Assembly (NCBI GenBank): GCA_030644725.1
Contig: CP130629.1
Span: 2,643,501 to 2,707,500 of the forward strand
DNA from: Candidatus Electrothrix communis
GTDB lineage: Bacteria; Desulfobacterota; Desulfobulbia; Desulfobulbales; Desulfobulbaceae
Reading direction: 5' to 3'
DNA length: 64,000 bases
Each line of letters begins with the position of its first letter. The first letter of the stretch is position 1. Below are positions 19,090 to 28,744 of this stretch, in pieces. The translations under genes and the position numbers were made by a program. The notes under the pieces are model-generated. The model made no database searches, was not told the DNA's origin, and saw only the letters and a list, made by a program, of their open reading frames with translations.

Positions 19090-21348
19090 ATGCTTACACC
19101 TGAACAGCGCAAACAAAAACAACGATTGACTCGCTACATTATTGTTTGCTGTATGCTGCTCATCCCTCTCCTGGCCTACACCCAGCGTAATCTGCTCAGC
19201 GGCGAACTCAACCTGCCCCTGTCCAGCACGGTCCTGATTTTTGCCCTTATCAATATTAATGGCCTGCTGATCCTGCTCATGCTCTACCTGATTTTACGCA
19301 ATCTGGTTGAGCTGATCTTTGAACGAAGAAACAGAATCCTCGGATCACACCTTCGGACGAGACTTGTCATCGCCTTTGTCTCCCTGTCTATGATCCCCAC
19401 GATTATCTTATTTTTGGTCTCCCTGGGTTCAGTTTCCACCGCCATGGAATATTGGTTTAACTCCAATGTGGAGGAATCCCTCCAGTCCTCCCTGACCTTG
19501 GCTCGCAACCTCTTTCATGAGACGGAAAACCGGGCAGCAAACATGGGCAGCCATATAGGGCGGCTCCTGGAAAAAGGCGAGGTAAGCATGCATGACAACA
19601 TAAAATTACAGCAGCTTTTTGACAAGACGCTTTCTCTTGTCCCGCTTGGTGCCCCTGATGCTTTATCCTTGCTCAACCCACAACTGGGCCTGATAGTCTC
19701 TGCCAAAGGTGAGCGTTTAGCTGCCATTTCCCTCCCCGAAATTCCCTCTGAGGCCCTTCGCAAGGCAGCTGCCAGCCAAGAACCGGAGATTATTACTCGC
19801 CAAGTTCCGGCAGGCGAATTGATCCAGGCCATCGTGCCGGTCCAATCCAAGGAACCGAACAAAACCTTTCTTGTGACAACTCTGCTGATTCCCGCAGAAA
19901 AACTAGCTCTCATGCAATCGGTCTCCAAAGGAATTACCGATTACAAGCAGCTTGTTATGCTCAAGGCCCCGATCAAGCTGAGCATGATCATCATGCTCTT
20001 GATCATCACCCTGCTCATTCTTTTCGGAGCTATCTGGTTCGGTTTTTTTATTGCCCGCTCCATGACTGCGTCCATTAATAAACTGGCAGAGGGAACGCAA
20101 CGGGTTGCAGGCGGTGATCTTGACTTTACCATTGAGAAAGAATCAGATGACGAAATGGGCCTGCTGGTTGATTCCTTCAACTCCATGACCTCTGACCTCC
20201 TGAAAAGCAACAGGGAATTAGCAGAGACCCATAAGGCCCTGCAGCAATCCAACCTGATCTCAGAACAACGCAGGCGGTACCTGGAAACCATCCTGAAAAA
20301 TGTTGCGGCAGGCGTTATTGCTATTAATGAGCATAATGAAGTCACCACGATCAACCCCTTTGCAGAAAAACTGCTCAAGATTGATACTGAAAATTTTCTC
20401 CATAAAGATTTCCATAAGGCCCTGCCCCTCTCTCACGTGGCTGTGATTGAAAGTTTTTTCACTGATCTTTTAGCATCCGGTAAACGCTCCATTGAACGGC
20501 ATCTCAATCTCACTGTGCGTAAAGGCGAGACCTACTCTCTGCTGGTGAATATAACCCGGCTGATTGATGAGCAAGGGCGGTCCATCGGCTATGTTATTGT
20601 CTTTGACAACCTGACTAAGCTGGAAAAGGCCCAGCGCCTGGCAGCCTGGCAGGAGGTCGCCCGCAGGATCGCCCATGAAATCAAGAATCCCCTGACCCCT
20701 ATCCAACTTTCAGCCCAGCGGCTCCGCAAACGCTACCTAACAACCATAAAAAATGATCGCGAGATCTTTGAGCAATGTACCGGCACCATCATCAGTCAGG
20801 TGGATGAGATCAAACGATTGGTTACAGAATTCTCTGATTTTGCCCGCATGCCGCGTGTCAAAAAGCAGCAGGCAGATATCGTCGCGATTGCCGCTGACAC
20901 CCTGGTGCTATACCGTGAAGGCCATAAACATATTAGCTTCACCTTGGAACACGATGAGGTTCCTCTGTTCACCTTTGATCCGATCCAAATTAAACGGGTA
21001 CTGATCAACCTGTTGGACAACGCGGTGAGTGTTCTTGCCCACGGCGGTTCGGTCTCTACCGAAATACGCCTATACAGAGACGAAGACGCCGTGAAGATCA
21101 TTGTCCGTGATGACGGGACAGGCATGTCTGAACAAGTCAGACAACGCCTGTTTGAGCCTTATTTTTCCACCAGAAAATCCGGGACCGGGCTGGGGCTTGC
21201 CATTGCCAACACCATTATTACCGAGCATAACGGCGTAATTAAGGTGCATGATCATGTCCCTTCCGGTACGGTCTTTACAATCGAGCTGCCCTTCCATTCT
21301 GTAAAAACAACAAGCAGCCTTACTGAAGCGCCTGAATTACAAACGTAA
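19090..21348 (+). CDS. NtrY-like membrane sensor histidine kinase
   Basis: A 752-residue kinase with several N-terminal membrane segments (about residues 15-110 and 290-325), an intervening periplasmic region, a HAMP domain (about 325-375), a PAS-type domain (about 400-500) and a histidine kinase core. The phosphorylated His is at residue 529 in RRIAHEIKNPLTPIQLSAQR, the NtrY/NtrB-type H-box. ATP-binding motifs are NLLDNAV, DDGTGMS and GTGLGLAI. It is 9 bp upstream of a sigma-54 response regulator, its evident partner. Signal (nitrogen, redox or envelope) is not determined. Confidence 0.95.
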   Translation: MLTPEQRKQKQRLTRYIIVCCMLLIPLLAYTQRNLLSGELNLPLSSTVLIFALININGLLILLMLYLILRNLVELIFERRNRILGSHLRTRLVIAFVSLSMIPTIILFLVSLGSVSTAMEYWFNSNVEESLQSSLTLARNLFHETENRAANMGSHIGRLLEKGEVSMHDNIKLQQLFDKTLSLVPLGAPDALSLLNPQLGLIVSAKGERLAAISLPEIPSEALRKAAASQEPEIITRQVPAGELIQAIVPVQSKEPNKTFLVTTLLIPAEKLALMQSVSKGITDYKQLVMLKAPIKLSMIIMLLIITLLILFGAIWFGFFIARSMTASINKLAEGTQRVAGGDLDFTIEKESDDEMGLLVDSFNSMTSDLLKSNRELAETHKALQQSNLISEQRRRYLETILKNVAAGVIAINEHNEVTTINPFAEKLLKIDTENFLHKDFHKALPLSHVAVIESFFTDLLASGKRSIERHLNLTVRKGETYSLLVNITRLIDEQGRSIGYVIVFDNLTKLEKAQRLAAWQEVARRIAHEIKNPLTPIQLSAQRLRKRYLTTIKNDREIFEQCTGTIISQVDEIKRLVTEFSDFARMPRVKKQQADIVAIAADTLVLYREGHKHISFTLEHDEVPLFTFDPIQIKRVLINLLDNAVSVLAHGGSVSTEIRLYRDEDAVKIIVRDDGTGMSEQVRQRLFEPYFSTRKSGTGLGLAIANTIITEHNGVIKVHDHVPSGTVFTIELPFHSVKTTSSLTEAPELQT

Positions 21349-21357
21349 CCATCCAAC

Positions 21358-22725
21358 ATGTCATCAACTATTCTGATAATCGACGACGAAGCGCCTATCC
21401 GGGAAGTCCTGTCCGGTATTTTAAGCGACGAGGGTTTTCATCCGCTCAGTGCTGCCTCTGCGGAAGAAGGGCTTGTCATGCTTGCGGAGCTGGATATTCA
21501 TCTGGTGCTGTTAGATATTTGGTTGCCGGGCATGGACGGTATAGCAGCCCTGGAAAAAATCAAACAGGACGGCAACGAGGTACCGGTGATTATGATCTCT
21601 GGACACGGCACTATCGAGACGGCTGTCCAAGCAACCCGGATTGGTGCCTTTGATTTTATCGAGAAACCGCTTTCTTATGACAAGATAATCCTTGCCATTA
21701 ACCAAGGCCTACGCGTGGCCCGACTTGAGCGGGAGAATAAGCTGTTGCGGGAGACCAAGCCTTCCGGATCAGCATCAGCCATCATCGGTGATTCAGCGGT
21801 TGTCAATCACCTCTGCCTGCAAATAGAACGAGTTGCTCCCACAGATGCCTCAGTACTCATCCTTGGCGGACACGGCACAGGCAAGGAGTTGGTTGCTCAG
21901 GCAATCCACAGCCAATCAGACCGGGCAAAAAGCCCTATGATCGAAGTTAATTGCGCTGCCATCCCAGAAGAACTGATTGAATCAGAACTCTTCGGCTATG
22001 AACAAGGGGCCTTTACTGGAGCGGACAAGGCCAAGAAAGGCAAATTCGACCAGGCGGACGGCTCCACCCTTTTTCTCGACGAAATAGGGGATATGAGTCT
22101 GAAAAGTCAGGCAAAGGTCTTGCGCATCCTCCAGGAAAGAAAATTCGAACGGGTTGGCGGAGCTAAAACCATTGAGGTAGATGTGCGGATCCTGGCAGCT
22201 ACCAATAAGAATCTGGAACAGGAGATTGAAGAGGGCAATTTTCGCGCAGATCTCTTTTATCGGCTCAATGTGGTGCCTATCCAGCTGCCTGATCTCAAGG
22301 AACGCCGGGAAGATATCCCGGCCTTGGTGACGAGCTTTTTGGAACAATTTCGGGGTAAGGGGCTTGGCAAGAAACGTTTTGCCGGTGATGCTCTAAGCAT
22401 GCTCATCCAGCATCCCTGGCCCGGCAATATACGAGAGCTACGCAATATGGTGGAACGGCTCATGATCATGGTTCCGGGAGAGCTTATTACGGCCAAGGAT
22501 GTGGCTGTTTTTCTCAATCCGGCGGCTTTTCAGCCGTTGTCCGGCAGTTTTGAAGCCGGGTACAGTCATCTCGCTTTTAAGGACGCCCGCAAGCAGTTCG
22601 AGCACGATTATCTCAAGAAAAAACTTGAGGAAAATGAGGGCAATGTTTCCAAAACCGCTGAAAATATCGGGATGGAGCGAAGCCACTTGCATAAAAAGGT
22701 CAAGGCATTAGGGATCAAGGCATAG
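21358..22725 (+). CDS. NtrX-like sigma-54-dependent response regulator
   Basis: A 455-residue activator: receiver domain with phosphoacceptor Asp53 (LLDIWLPGMDG), an AAA+ domain (about residues 140-370) and a Fis-type C-terminal HTH (GNVSKTAENIGMERSHLHKK). The sigma-54 contact loop GAFTGA is intact (GYEQGAFTGADKAKKGKFDQ), and Walker B reads STLFLDEIGDM. The Walker A loop is GGHGTGKE rather than the common GESGTGKE, still with the key Lys. It is cotranscribed with the kinase just upstream. Confidence 0.95.
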   Translation: MSSTILIIDDEAPIREVLSGILSDEGFHPLSAASAEEGLVMLAELDIHLVLLDIWLPGMDGIAALEKIKQDGNEVPVIMISGHGTIETAVQATRIGAFDFIEKPLSYDKIILAINQGLRVARLERENKLLRETKPSGSASAIIGDSAVVNHLCLQIERVAPTDASVLILGGHGTGKELVAQAIHSQSDRAKSPMIEVNCAAIPEELIESELFGYEQGAFTGADKAKKGKFDQADGSTLFLDEIGDMSLKSQAKVLRILQERKFERVGGAKTIEVDVRILAATNKNLEQEIEEGNFRADLFYRLNVVPIQLPDLKERREDIPALVTSFLEQFRGKGLGKKRFAGDALSMLIQHPWPGNIRELRNMVERLMIMVPGELITAKDVAVFLNPAAFQPLSGSFEAGYSHLAFKDARKQFEHDYLKKKLEENEGNVSKTAENIGMERSHLHKKVKALGIKA

Positions 22726-22922
22726 CCCCTTGAGGGGGGATGGGTATTTATTATCTCTTAGATTCAACCACATCCCCCCTCTCTGCCAAGTTTTTTATAT
22801 GAAAGTACCGGTGACTCTTTGGAGTTACCCAACCCAACTTTCATGTTTTGTTGTCCCTCCCCAGAGGGGAGGGATGGGTGTTACATCAAAAAATCCTACC
22901 AGAAAAATAGAGGAGAAAAGAC

Positions 22923-23897
22923 ATGGTCTTTCCTGAATATCGTCCCCGCCGTATGCGGCAGAATGAAAACTTTCGCGCTATGATTCGCGAAACCCATCTT
23001 GCACCGGAGCAGCTGGTTTACCCGCTCTTTGTCATGCCGGGCAAGGGCAAGCGGGAGGAGGTTTCTTCCATGCCCGGTATCTTCCGCATTTCCGTGGATC
23101 AGCTCAAAAAAGAAGCGCAATCCTGTCTGGAAGTGGGTGTGCGCTCAGTGATTCTGTTTGGCCTGCCCGAAAAAAAAGACGCCATGGGCTCCGGTGCCCA
23201 TGCCCAGAACGGCATTGTCCAGCAGGCTATTAAGGAGCTGAAGAACACAGCTCCAGATATGACGGTGATTACCGATGTCTGCCTTTGCGAATACACGGAT
23301 CATGGCCATTGCGGCTGCCTGAAAGGGGAGGAGGTGGATAACGACACCACCTTGGAACTGCTGGCCCGCACTGCCCTGTCCCATGCCAAGGCTGGCGCGG
23401 ACATGGTTGCGCCTTCAGATATGATGGACGGGCGGGTGAGCGAAATCCGCACCAACTTGGATGAAAACGATTTTCACAACATACCCATCATGTCTTACGC
23501 GGTGAAGTATGCCTCGGCCTTTTACGGCCCCTTTCGGGATGCCGCCGACTGTGCGCCTCAGTTCGGCGACCGACGCAGCTATCAGATGGATCCGGCCAAT
23601 ACCCGGGAGGCCCTGCGAGAAGCCACCTTGGATGTGGATGAAGGCGCGGACATCCTGATGGTCAAACCGGCGGTGGCTTATTTGGATATTATCAGCCGCT
23701 TGCGTGATGAGTTTGACCTGCCCATTGCGGCCTATCACGTCAGCGGTGAGTATGCCATGATCAAGGCGGCAGCAGCGAATGGCTGGATTGACGAGGAACG
23801 GGTGATGGCTGAGACCCTGCTTTCTATCCGTCGGGCTGGTGCGGATATTATCCTGACCTATTTTGCTAAGGATATGGCGAGATTGCTGCAAGGGTGA
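22923..23897 (+). CDS. hemB: Delta-aminolevulinic acid dehydratase (porphobilinogen synthase)
   Basis: Condenses two 5-aminolevulinate molecules to porphobilinogen in tetrapyrrole synthesis, feeding haem, sirohaem and cobalamin. The 324-residue length is normal. The Zn-binding Cys triad lies in [15 protein letters not shown], so this is a Zn-type enzyme. The two active-site lysines are in [18 protein letters not shown] and ILMVKPA. A good ribosome site (GAGGAGAAAAG) precedes the ATG at 22923. Cobalamin supply could link it to the B12-dependent mutase nearby, but tetrapyrroles have many uses. Confidence 0.97.
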   Translation: MVFPEYRPRRMRQNENFRAMIRETHLAPEQLVYPLFVMPGKGKREEVSSMPGIFRISVDQLKKEAQSCLEVGVRSVILFGLPEKKDAMGSGAHAQNGIVQQAIKELKNTAPDMTVITDVCLCEYTDHGHCGCLKGEEVDNDTTLELLARTALSHAKAGADMVAPSDMMDGRVSEIRTNLDENDFHNIPIMSYAVKYASAFYGPFRDAADCAPQFGDRRSYQMDPANTREALREATLDVDEGADILMVKPAVAYLDIISRLRDEFDLPIAAYHVSGEYAMIKAAAANGWIDEERVMAETLLSIRRAGADIILTYFAKDMARLLQG

Positions 23898-24363
23898 TCT
23901 TGGTAACATTTTTGACCGGCTGAAGAGATCTGGAGCGGTTCAGAGGCTCTACGGGCAAGGGCAGAGTAGAATTTACCTGACTGTTAAGGATTCAGGGGAG
24001 GGTAATCTAAATAACGAAATGTCAAACAGTTGACTTGTTATCCAGAGAGCTTCAGCAAGCCATATGAAAGGGTTACATGAACATAAAGTGCTGATTTCTC
24101 ATTTTTGAAATTTCAGCTTTAACGACTCAATCAGCCTGCTCCCCTAAATCCGTAACAGTCAGAAATATTTCACACGATGTTCAAGTTTTTTGTCAAACCT
24201 TGCAGACAAAGGGCTTGTTTCATTAATTCTGAATCTTGCAAAAAAACGTGCGGAGTGTCGGGACCACCTACTTACCTGTGAACTTATCGTGAAAATACTA
24301 TTATTATTCCTGATAATCAATTCTTGTTCCGGTTGCACTTATCGGACTCATATGAGGTAAACA
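23898..24363. other. Long intergenic region before the OLD-family nuclease
   Basis: 466 bp without a convincing gene. It contains the 186-bp inverted-repeat element described separately (23977-24162); the remaining 200 bp is A+T-rich upstream sequence of the nuclease gene. Confidence 0.5.
23977..24162. repeat. 186-bp element with 24-bp inverted ends (MITE-like)
   Basis: The left end (23977-24000) begins CTGACTGTTAAGGATT and the right end (24139-24162), read on the other strand, begins CTGACTGTTACGGATT. Over 24 bp they differ at two positions. The interior has no gene. No clear target duplication flanks it. The structure fits a non-autonomous mobile element or a large hairpin-forming repeat; the choice is unresolved. 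Confidence 0.6.
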
Positions 24364-26469
24364 ATGCCATTCCCTATGCAACTCACTAAATACCGGGTAA
24401 TGACCTTCCGCTCTGTTGAAGACAGCGGTTGGATCGACGTGGACGACGTAACCGCCCTCATAGGTACGAACGAGTCAGGCAAGAGCAATCTCTTGCTTCC
24501 GCTCTGGAAGCTGAATCCTGCGAATGGCGGAGCAATCCACCCCACTTCTGACTTTCCCCGCAAGCATTTCACGACGATCAGAAGTGCCAAAATAAAACCC
24601 GTCTTCATAGAAGCCGTATTCTCGGTTTACGACCCTCTACGCACACAAATCGCTCGTAAAGTGGGAGTCAGAGAAGAAGACGTTGAGCAAGTCATTGTCA
24701 GGTGTAGCCTTGATGGCGAGCACGAAATTGACTTCCCCATCATGCCACAAGCCCGAACTATTCCTGTTTCGATCTTATCAGAACTTTTAGAATCGGCCCG
24801 AAGCGAAATTGCTTCGATGAAACCGATGAAGACAGAACAGAAACTTGTTGACGACATCCTCATGGCAATCAAGACCTCGCAGGACACTCTGTCGAAAATC
24901 GACGCATGCGGATTTGACGTTGTGACGCAACTTCACGAGACCATATCGGAAAATCCAAACGTCGATACTGCTCCCAAGACAAGCAGTATCGTTCCCCGCT
25001 ACCGACGGCTCCAAGAGAATATCAAGGTACATTATACGGATCTGTCGAAGCCTAACCCGAGCGACTCTGAGGAAGTTAAGGAGCTAATCCTTGATGCCCT
25101 TCCCAAGTTTGTTTATTACTCAAATTATGGGAATCTCGACTCCGAGATTTACCTCCCGCATGTGATCGAAAACCTCAATAGGGGAAACCTCGGCCAGAAA
25201 GAACTTGCAAAAGTCCGAACGCTCAAGGTCCTGTTTGAGTTCGTTAATCTCCAGCCCAGCGAAATTTTATCACTGGGTAAAGACCTCCACACGCAAGGTC
25301 AGAAACCAACCGAGGAACAGATTGAACAAGCTGCAGAAAAGAAGAAGGAGAGAAGTATCCTGCTTCAATCAGCTTCTACCCGGCTTACCGAAAAATTCCG
25401 CCAGTGGTGGAAGCAGGGGGACTATCGCTTCCGTTTTGAGGCTGATGGAGATCACTTCCGTATCTGGGTTTCCGATGATCTCCGCCCGGAGGAGGTTGAA
25501 CTTGAGGGGCGTAGCACAGGGCTTCAGTGGTTTCTCAGCTTTTACCTCGTGTTCTTGGTAGAGAGCCAGGATACTCATTCGAGGTGCATTTTACTTCTTG
25601 ATGAGCCTGGCCATTCCTTGCATCCCTTGGCTCAGCGTGATCTTTCGGAGTTCTTCGACGGGCTCGCCAAGCACAATCAGCTTCTTTATACAACGCACTC
25701 CCCTTTCTTGATTGATGCTGACAGGTTAGACCGAGCACGCAAGGTGTTTGTTGCTCCAGATGGAACGAGTAAAGCCACGTCTGACCTTGGTGCCGATGGC
25801 GGGGATGTAACCAAGCGAGGTTCAGGCTACGCTGTCCATGCTGCTTTGGGATTGAGCGTTGCCGAAGGGCTTCTCATTGGATGCGATTCCGTCGTAGTCG
25901 AAGGCCCATCTGATCAGCATTACCTCACTGCAATCAAAATCCTCCTTCTCCGCAACGGTTCGCTCAAACCAGATAGGGAAATTGTCTTCCCACCAGCCGG
26001 AGGAGCAAAGGGAATCAAAGCAATCGCCAGTATCCTCGGAGGACGTGATGAGACGCTGCCTATAGCTTTTCTCGACAGCGACGGCCAAGGCACTCGGTTC
26101 GCCAAAGATCTTTCCGCTAATCTATATCAAACAGTACAAAAACGCGTGCTCCAAGTTGGAAATTATGTCGAGGTCAAGGACGCAGAGGTCGAAGATTTAA
26201 TTCCGATTAAGATCATTATTAAAGCGGTTGACCGGATGATCCGCGAGCCGGAAATGGCATTTGAAGATTGTCATGAATCGGGTAAGCCCATTATTCCACA
26301 GATCAAAACATGGGCATCTGGAGGCGGTGCTATGTTGGAAAGAGGCTGGAAGGTCGAACTTGCAAAGCGCATCAAACGCCTCCTCCTTGACGGTGCAACA
26401 GTTCCTCCCGATACGCTTGCTATATGGAAGACTATCTTTGAGGACTTCCAAGCAGGCGAGAAACTTTAG
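24364..26469 (+). CDS. OLD-family ATP-dependent endonuclease (ABC ATPase-TOPRIM)
   Basis: A 701-residue protein with an N-terminal SMC/ABC-like ATPase split by a long insert and a C-terminal TOPRIM nuclease domain. Walker A is ALIGTNESGKSNLL (about residues 31-44); Walker B is CILLLDEPGHSLHP; the following TTHSPFLID is the H-loop region. The TOPRIM core shows VVVEGPSDQHYL and later FLDSDGQG, supplying the metal-binding Glu and Asp-x-Asp. There is no UvrD-like helicase downstream, so it is not a Gabija pair; it looks like a solitary class 1 OLD nuclease, a group with antiphage roles. It sits in an accessory patch with TA relics. Confidence 0.88.
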   Translation: MPFPMQLTKYRVMTFRSVEDSGWIDVDDVTALIGTNESGKSNLLLPLWKLNPANGGAIHPTSDFPRKHFTTIRSAKIKPVFIEAVFSVYDPLRTQIARKVGVREEDVEQVIVRCSLDGEHEIDFPIMPQARTIPVSILSELLESARSEIASMKPMKTEQKLVDDILMAIKTSQDTLSKIDACGFDVVTQLHETISENPNVDTAPKTSSIVPRYRRLQENIKVHYTDLSKPNPSDSEEVKELILDALPKFVYYSNYGNLDSEIYLPHVIENLNRGNLGQKELAKVRTLKVLFEFVNLQPSEILSLGKDLHTQGQKPTEEQIEQAAEKKKERSILLQSASTRLTEKFRQWWKQGDYRFRFEADGDHFRIWVSDDLRPEEVELEGRSTGLQWFLSFYLVFLVESQDTHSRCILLLDEPGHSLHPLAQRDLSEFFDGLAKHNQLLYTTHSPFLIDADRLDRARKVFVAPDGTSKATSDLGADGGDVTKRGSGYAVHAALGLSVAEGLLIGCDSVVVEGPSDQHYLTAIKILLLRNGSLKPDREIVFPPAGGAKGIKAIASILGGRDETLPIAFLDSDGQGTRFAKDLSANLYQTVQKRVLQVGNYVEVKDAEVEDLIPIKIIIKAVDRMIREPEMAFEDCHESGKPIIPQIKTWASGGGAMLERGWKVELAKRIKRLLLDGATVPPDTLAIWKTIFEDFQAGEKL

Positions 26470-26523
26470 ATCAAACCAATTCAAAATTTCGATTAAACAA
26501 TTAATTACTTAAAGATAAAAGCA

Positions 26524-26622
26524 TGGGGTACATGGAGTGTGTAGGTTAACGGCAACTGGAGGGTGACATTCAGCTTTGACGGAGTTGATGCGGTTTCTGT
26601 CAATCACGAAAACTACCACTGA
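26524..26622 (+). pseudogene. Relic of a HigB-type toxin (C-terminal fragment)
   Basis: Read from 26524 in one frame the bases give GTWSV, an in-frame TAG at 26542, then VNGNWRVTFSFDGVDAVSV and NHENYH before a stop at 26622. This matches the C-terminal end of HigB/RelE-like toxins (consensus 'WSIRVNGNWR..F'). The N-terminal part is missing directly after the OLD nuclease gene. It lies just before a broken higA, in the usual toxin-antitoxin order. Confidence 0.6.
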
Positions 26623-26662
26623 AAAAACACATTGAATCAAAAACATGGGAGGGATAAGCACA

Positions 26663-26952
26663 ATGATCACTCAAAGAAATCCTACTCATCCGCTTGAAAT
26701 ATTGAGAGAAGATTTGATTGTACTGTTAGGTTTGACTGTAACGGAAACGAAACGTCTGGGGGGTACCCGTAAGACATTATCTGCTCTGATAAATTGTAAA
26801 GTTGCTCTCAGTCCCGAAATGGCGCTCAAGCTCAGGCCACAGGCACTTCTCCTGAAAGTTGGTTTAACATGCAGGCCAAACTCGATTTATGGAATACCTC
26901 CCAACATACTTATAAAGTGATGAAATTCCCAGAATGTCGAGTACCCGCTTAA
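26663..26952 (+). pseudogene. Frameshifted HigA-type antitoxin
   Basis: The start MITQRNPTHPLEILREDLIV and the HTH region with TRKTLSALINCK are typical of HigA/VapI antitoxins. After ALKLR at about 26835 the frame is lost; the correct end GTSPESWFNMQAKLDLWNTS continues in another frame to about 26952. Comparison with the family suggests a small deletion of about 4 bases. A GGGAGGG site precedes the ATG at 26663. The open frame that remains encodes an unrelated tail, so the product is probably non-functional. Confidence 0.7.
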
Positions 26953-26998
26953 CCGGAAAGGCAGATAAAGTTCCCAAGGGCAACAGAACAGGAAACCT

Positions 26999-28240
26999 AT
27001 GCGCAAAACAGAACTCCTAGAAATAATCCGCAACGGCGAAAACTCCGGGGTAGAGTTCAAACGGGATAACATCCGCCCGGAACAGCTGGCAAAAGAGATT
27101 GTAGCTCTCGCCAACCTCAAGGGAGGGTATATCCTGCTCGGCGTGGAGGACAACGGCACCGTGTCCGGCATAAACCGACCGGATATCCAGGAATGGGTAC
27201 TGAACGTCTTCCGAGACAAGGTACATCCTCATATCATCCCGTTTTACGAGGAAATACAGCTTGAAGAATGCAAGATCGCCGTGGTTTCTCTTTCCCCCGG
27301 CATTGCCAAACCCTACGTGCTTCGGCATAACGGCAGAGAAGATGTATACATCCGCATGGGCGACCGCTCCGAACTGGCCTCACGAGAGCAGCAGGTCCGC
27401 CTTTTTGAAAGCGGCGGTATGCTCCACGTTGAAACACTGCCCGTCGCCGGAACCTCAATAGATTCCCTGGACCTAGACCGACTCAACTTCTATCTCGCCT
27501 CAATTATCGAAGACCCGGAAGTACCGACCAACCAGGAACAGTGGATCGAACGCCTGCTCGGCCTCGGCCTCATGTCTGAAGACGGGCTGGGCAATACAGT
27601 CTGCTCCATTGCCGGGCTGGTTTGTTTCGGCATCCGCCCGAGGCGATACCTGCCCCAAGCCGGACTGCGGGTTATGGCCTTTACCGGCGGGGACAAGGAA
27701 TATCAGGCCCGTCTGGACACTGTGCTTGACGGGCCGCTGGTGGGACGCTGGCGCATGGTGAATAAACATCGTGAGCTGGTTGACCGGGGAATGATTGAGC
27801 AATTTGCTGCAACCATCCATCCTTTTATCTCCTGCGAAGACGATGATATCGACGAAACCATGCGCCGGGGCAAAGAGATCTTCTACCCTGTCCAGGCCGT
27901 GCGGGAAACAGTGGTCAACGCCCTGGCTCATCGGGACTGGTCCCGATCCGTGGATATTGAAGTCAGCGGCTATGCAGATCGACTGGAGGTTATTAGCCCA
28001 GGTTCTCTGCAAAATTCCATGACTATCACCAAAATGATCGCCGGCCAGCGTTCTCCCCGCAATCCCTTGATCATGGAGATTCTGCGTGATTATGGCTACG
28101 TTGATGCCAGGGGCATGGGCGTGCGAACCAAGGTCATCCCTCTGATGCGCCAGCATAACGGGGTGGAACCGATTTTTGAAGCAAATGAGGATTATCTGAA
28201 GACCACCCTGCCAAGAGGAACCGCAAAGCCTGAGAGCTGA
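26999..28240 (+). CDS. AlbA_2/Schlafen-type ATP-binding transcriptional regulator-like protein
   Basis: A 413-residue protein with an N-terminal AlbA_2 (Schlafen/divergent AAA-4) domain, seen in EIIRNGENSGVEFKRDNIRP and ANLKGGYILLGVEDNGTVSG, and a C-terminal GHKL/HATPase-like portion (VQAVRETVVNALAHRDWSRS, then GYVDARGMGVR). This architecture is common in accessory regions; proposed roles include transcription control, RNA binding and defence. It has no obvious operon partner. It lies just after the higBA relic and the OLD nuclease, which suggests a shared accessory locus. Confidence 0.85.
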   Translation: MRKTELLEIIRNGENSGVEFKRDNIRPEQLAKEIVALANLKGGYILLGVEDNGTVSGINRPDIQEWVLNVFRDKVHPHIIPFYEEIQLEECKIAVVSLSPGIAKPYVLRHNGREDVYIRMGDRSELASREQQVRLFESGGMLHVETLPVAGTSIDSLDLDRLNFYLASIIEDPEVPTNQEQWIERLLGLGLMSEDGLGNTVCSIAGLVCFGIRPRRYLPQAGLRVMAFTGGDKEYQARLDTVLDGPLVGRWRMVNKHRELVDRGMIEQFAATIHPFISCEDDDIDETMRRGKEIFYPVQAVRETVVNALAHRDWSRSVDIEVSGYADRLEVISPGSLQNSMTITKMIAGQRSPRNPLIMEILRDYGYVDARGMGVRTKVIPLMRQHNGVEPIFEANEDYLKTTLPRGTAKPES

Positions 28241-28744
28241 GACCAAGCTCCTTGCTCACATTTTCCAATTTGACGAAACCAGCAATTTCCCGTATAGTGC
28301 CTGCATAATTTTTTACAAAACGACCTCATTAAAATCACCAACAGGTATGATTACTTTCTTTTATTTTTCTTACTGACTGTGCCGCAAGGAGCCGCCCCGG
28401 GTCGGGTGGACGAATCGCAGGCGCATTCTCCTCTTTTCTTCCTGAACCACACTCTCCACAGAGTTTCAGCCCTTCAAGAAGCCATAGATGTGATCTCGCC
28501 TGCTCTTTTCAGGCCCATCAGGTTATTGAAGGATTGAAACAGTCTTTTCTGTTCAATCATTTTTCCAGCTGCTGTCCACAATAAACAGGTTCTTTTGCCC
28601 ATTGCTGTATAGGGAGAATACCGTTTTCCGTAGCAGGAAATCGTTTCTCTGAGCAGAGGTCAAAATGGTCAAAGAACCGCTGTTGTCTTGGTCACCAGCT
28701 GAACAAAAGATGAAACACCTCAGCAACAGAAACCAGAGAGAACC
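28241..28744. other. 504-bp region without a gene; possible structured leader
   Basis: No convincing coding frame. A GC-rich patch around 28380-28425 (starting GCCGCAAGGAGCCGCCCCGG) stands out from the surrounding A+T-rich sequence and could belong to a structured leader of the downstream operon, but no known riboswitch class could be assigned. Confidence 0.35.

Noticed and set aside
25785-25804. A 20-bp exact match (CCTTGGTGCCGATGGCGGGG) between the OLD nuclease gene and the small gene at 58225-58244
   Set aside because: A chance match of this length is improbable, but both occur inside coding frames with different reading and no extended similarity, so no biological link was claimed.
24364-28240. 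Gabija system (OLD nuclease plus helicase)
   Set aside because: No UvrD-like helicase follows the nuclease gene; the next intact gene is an AlbA/Schlafen-type protein.
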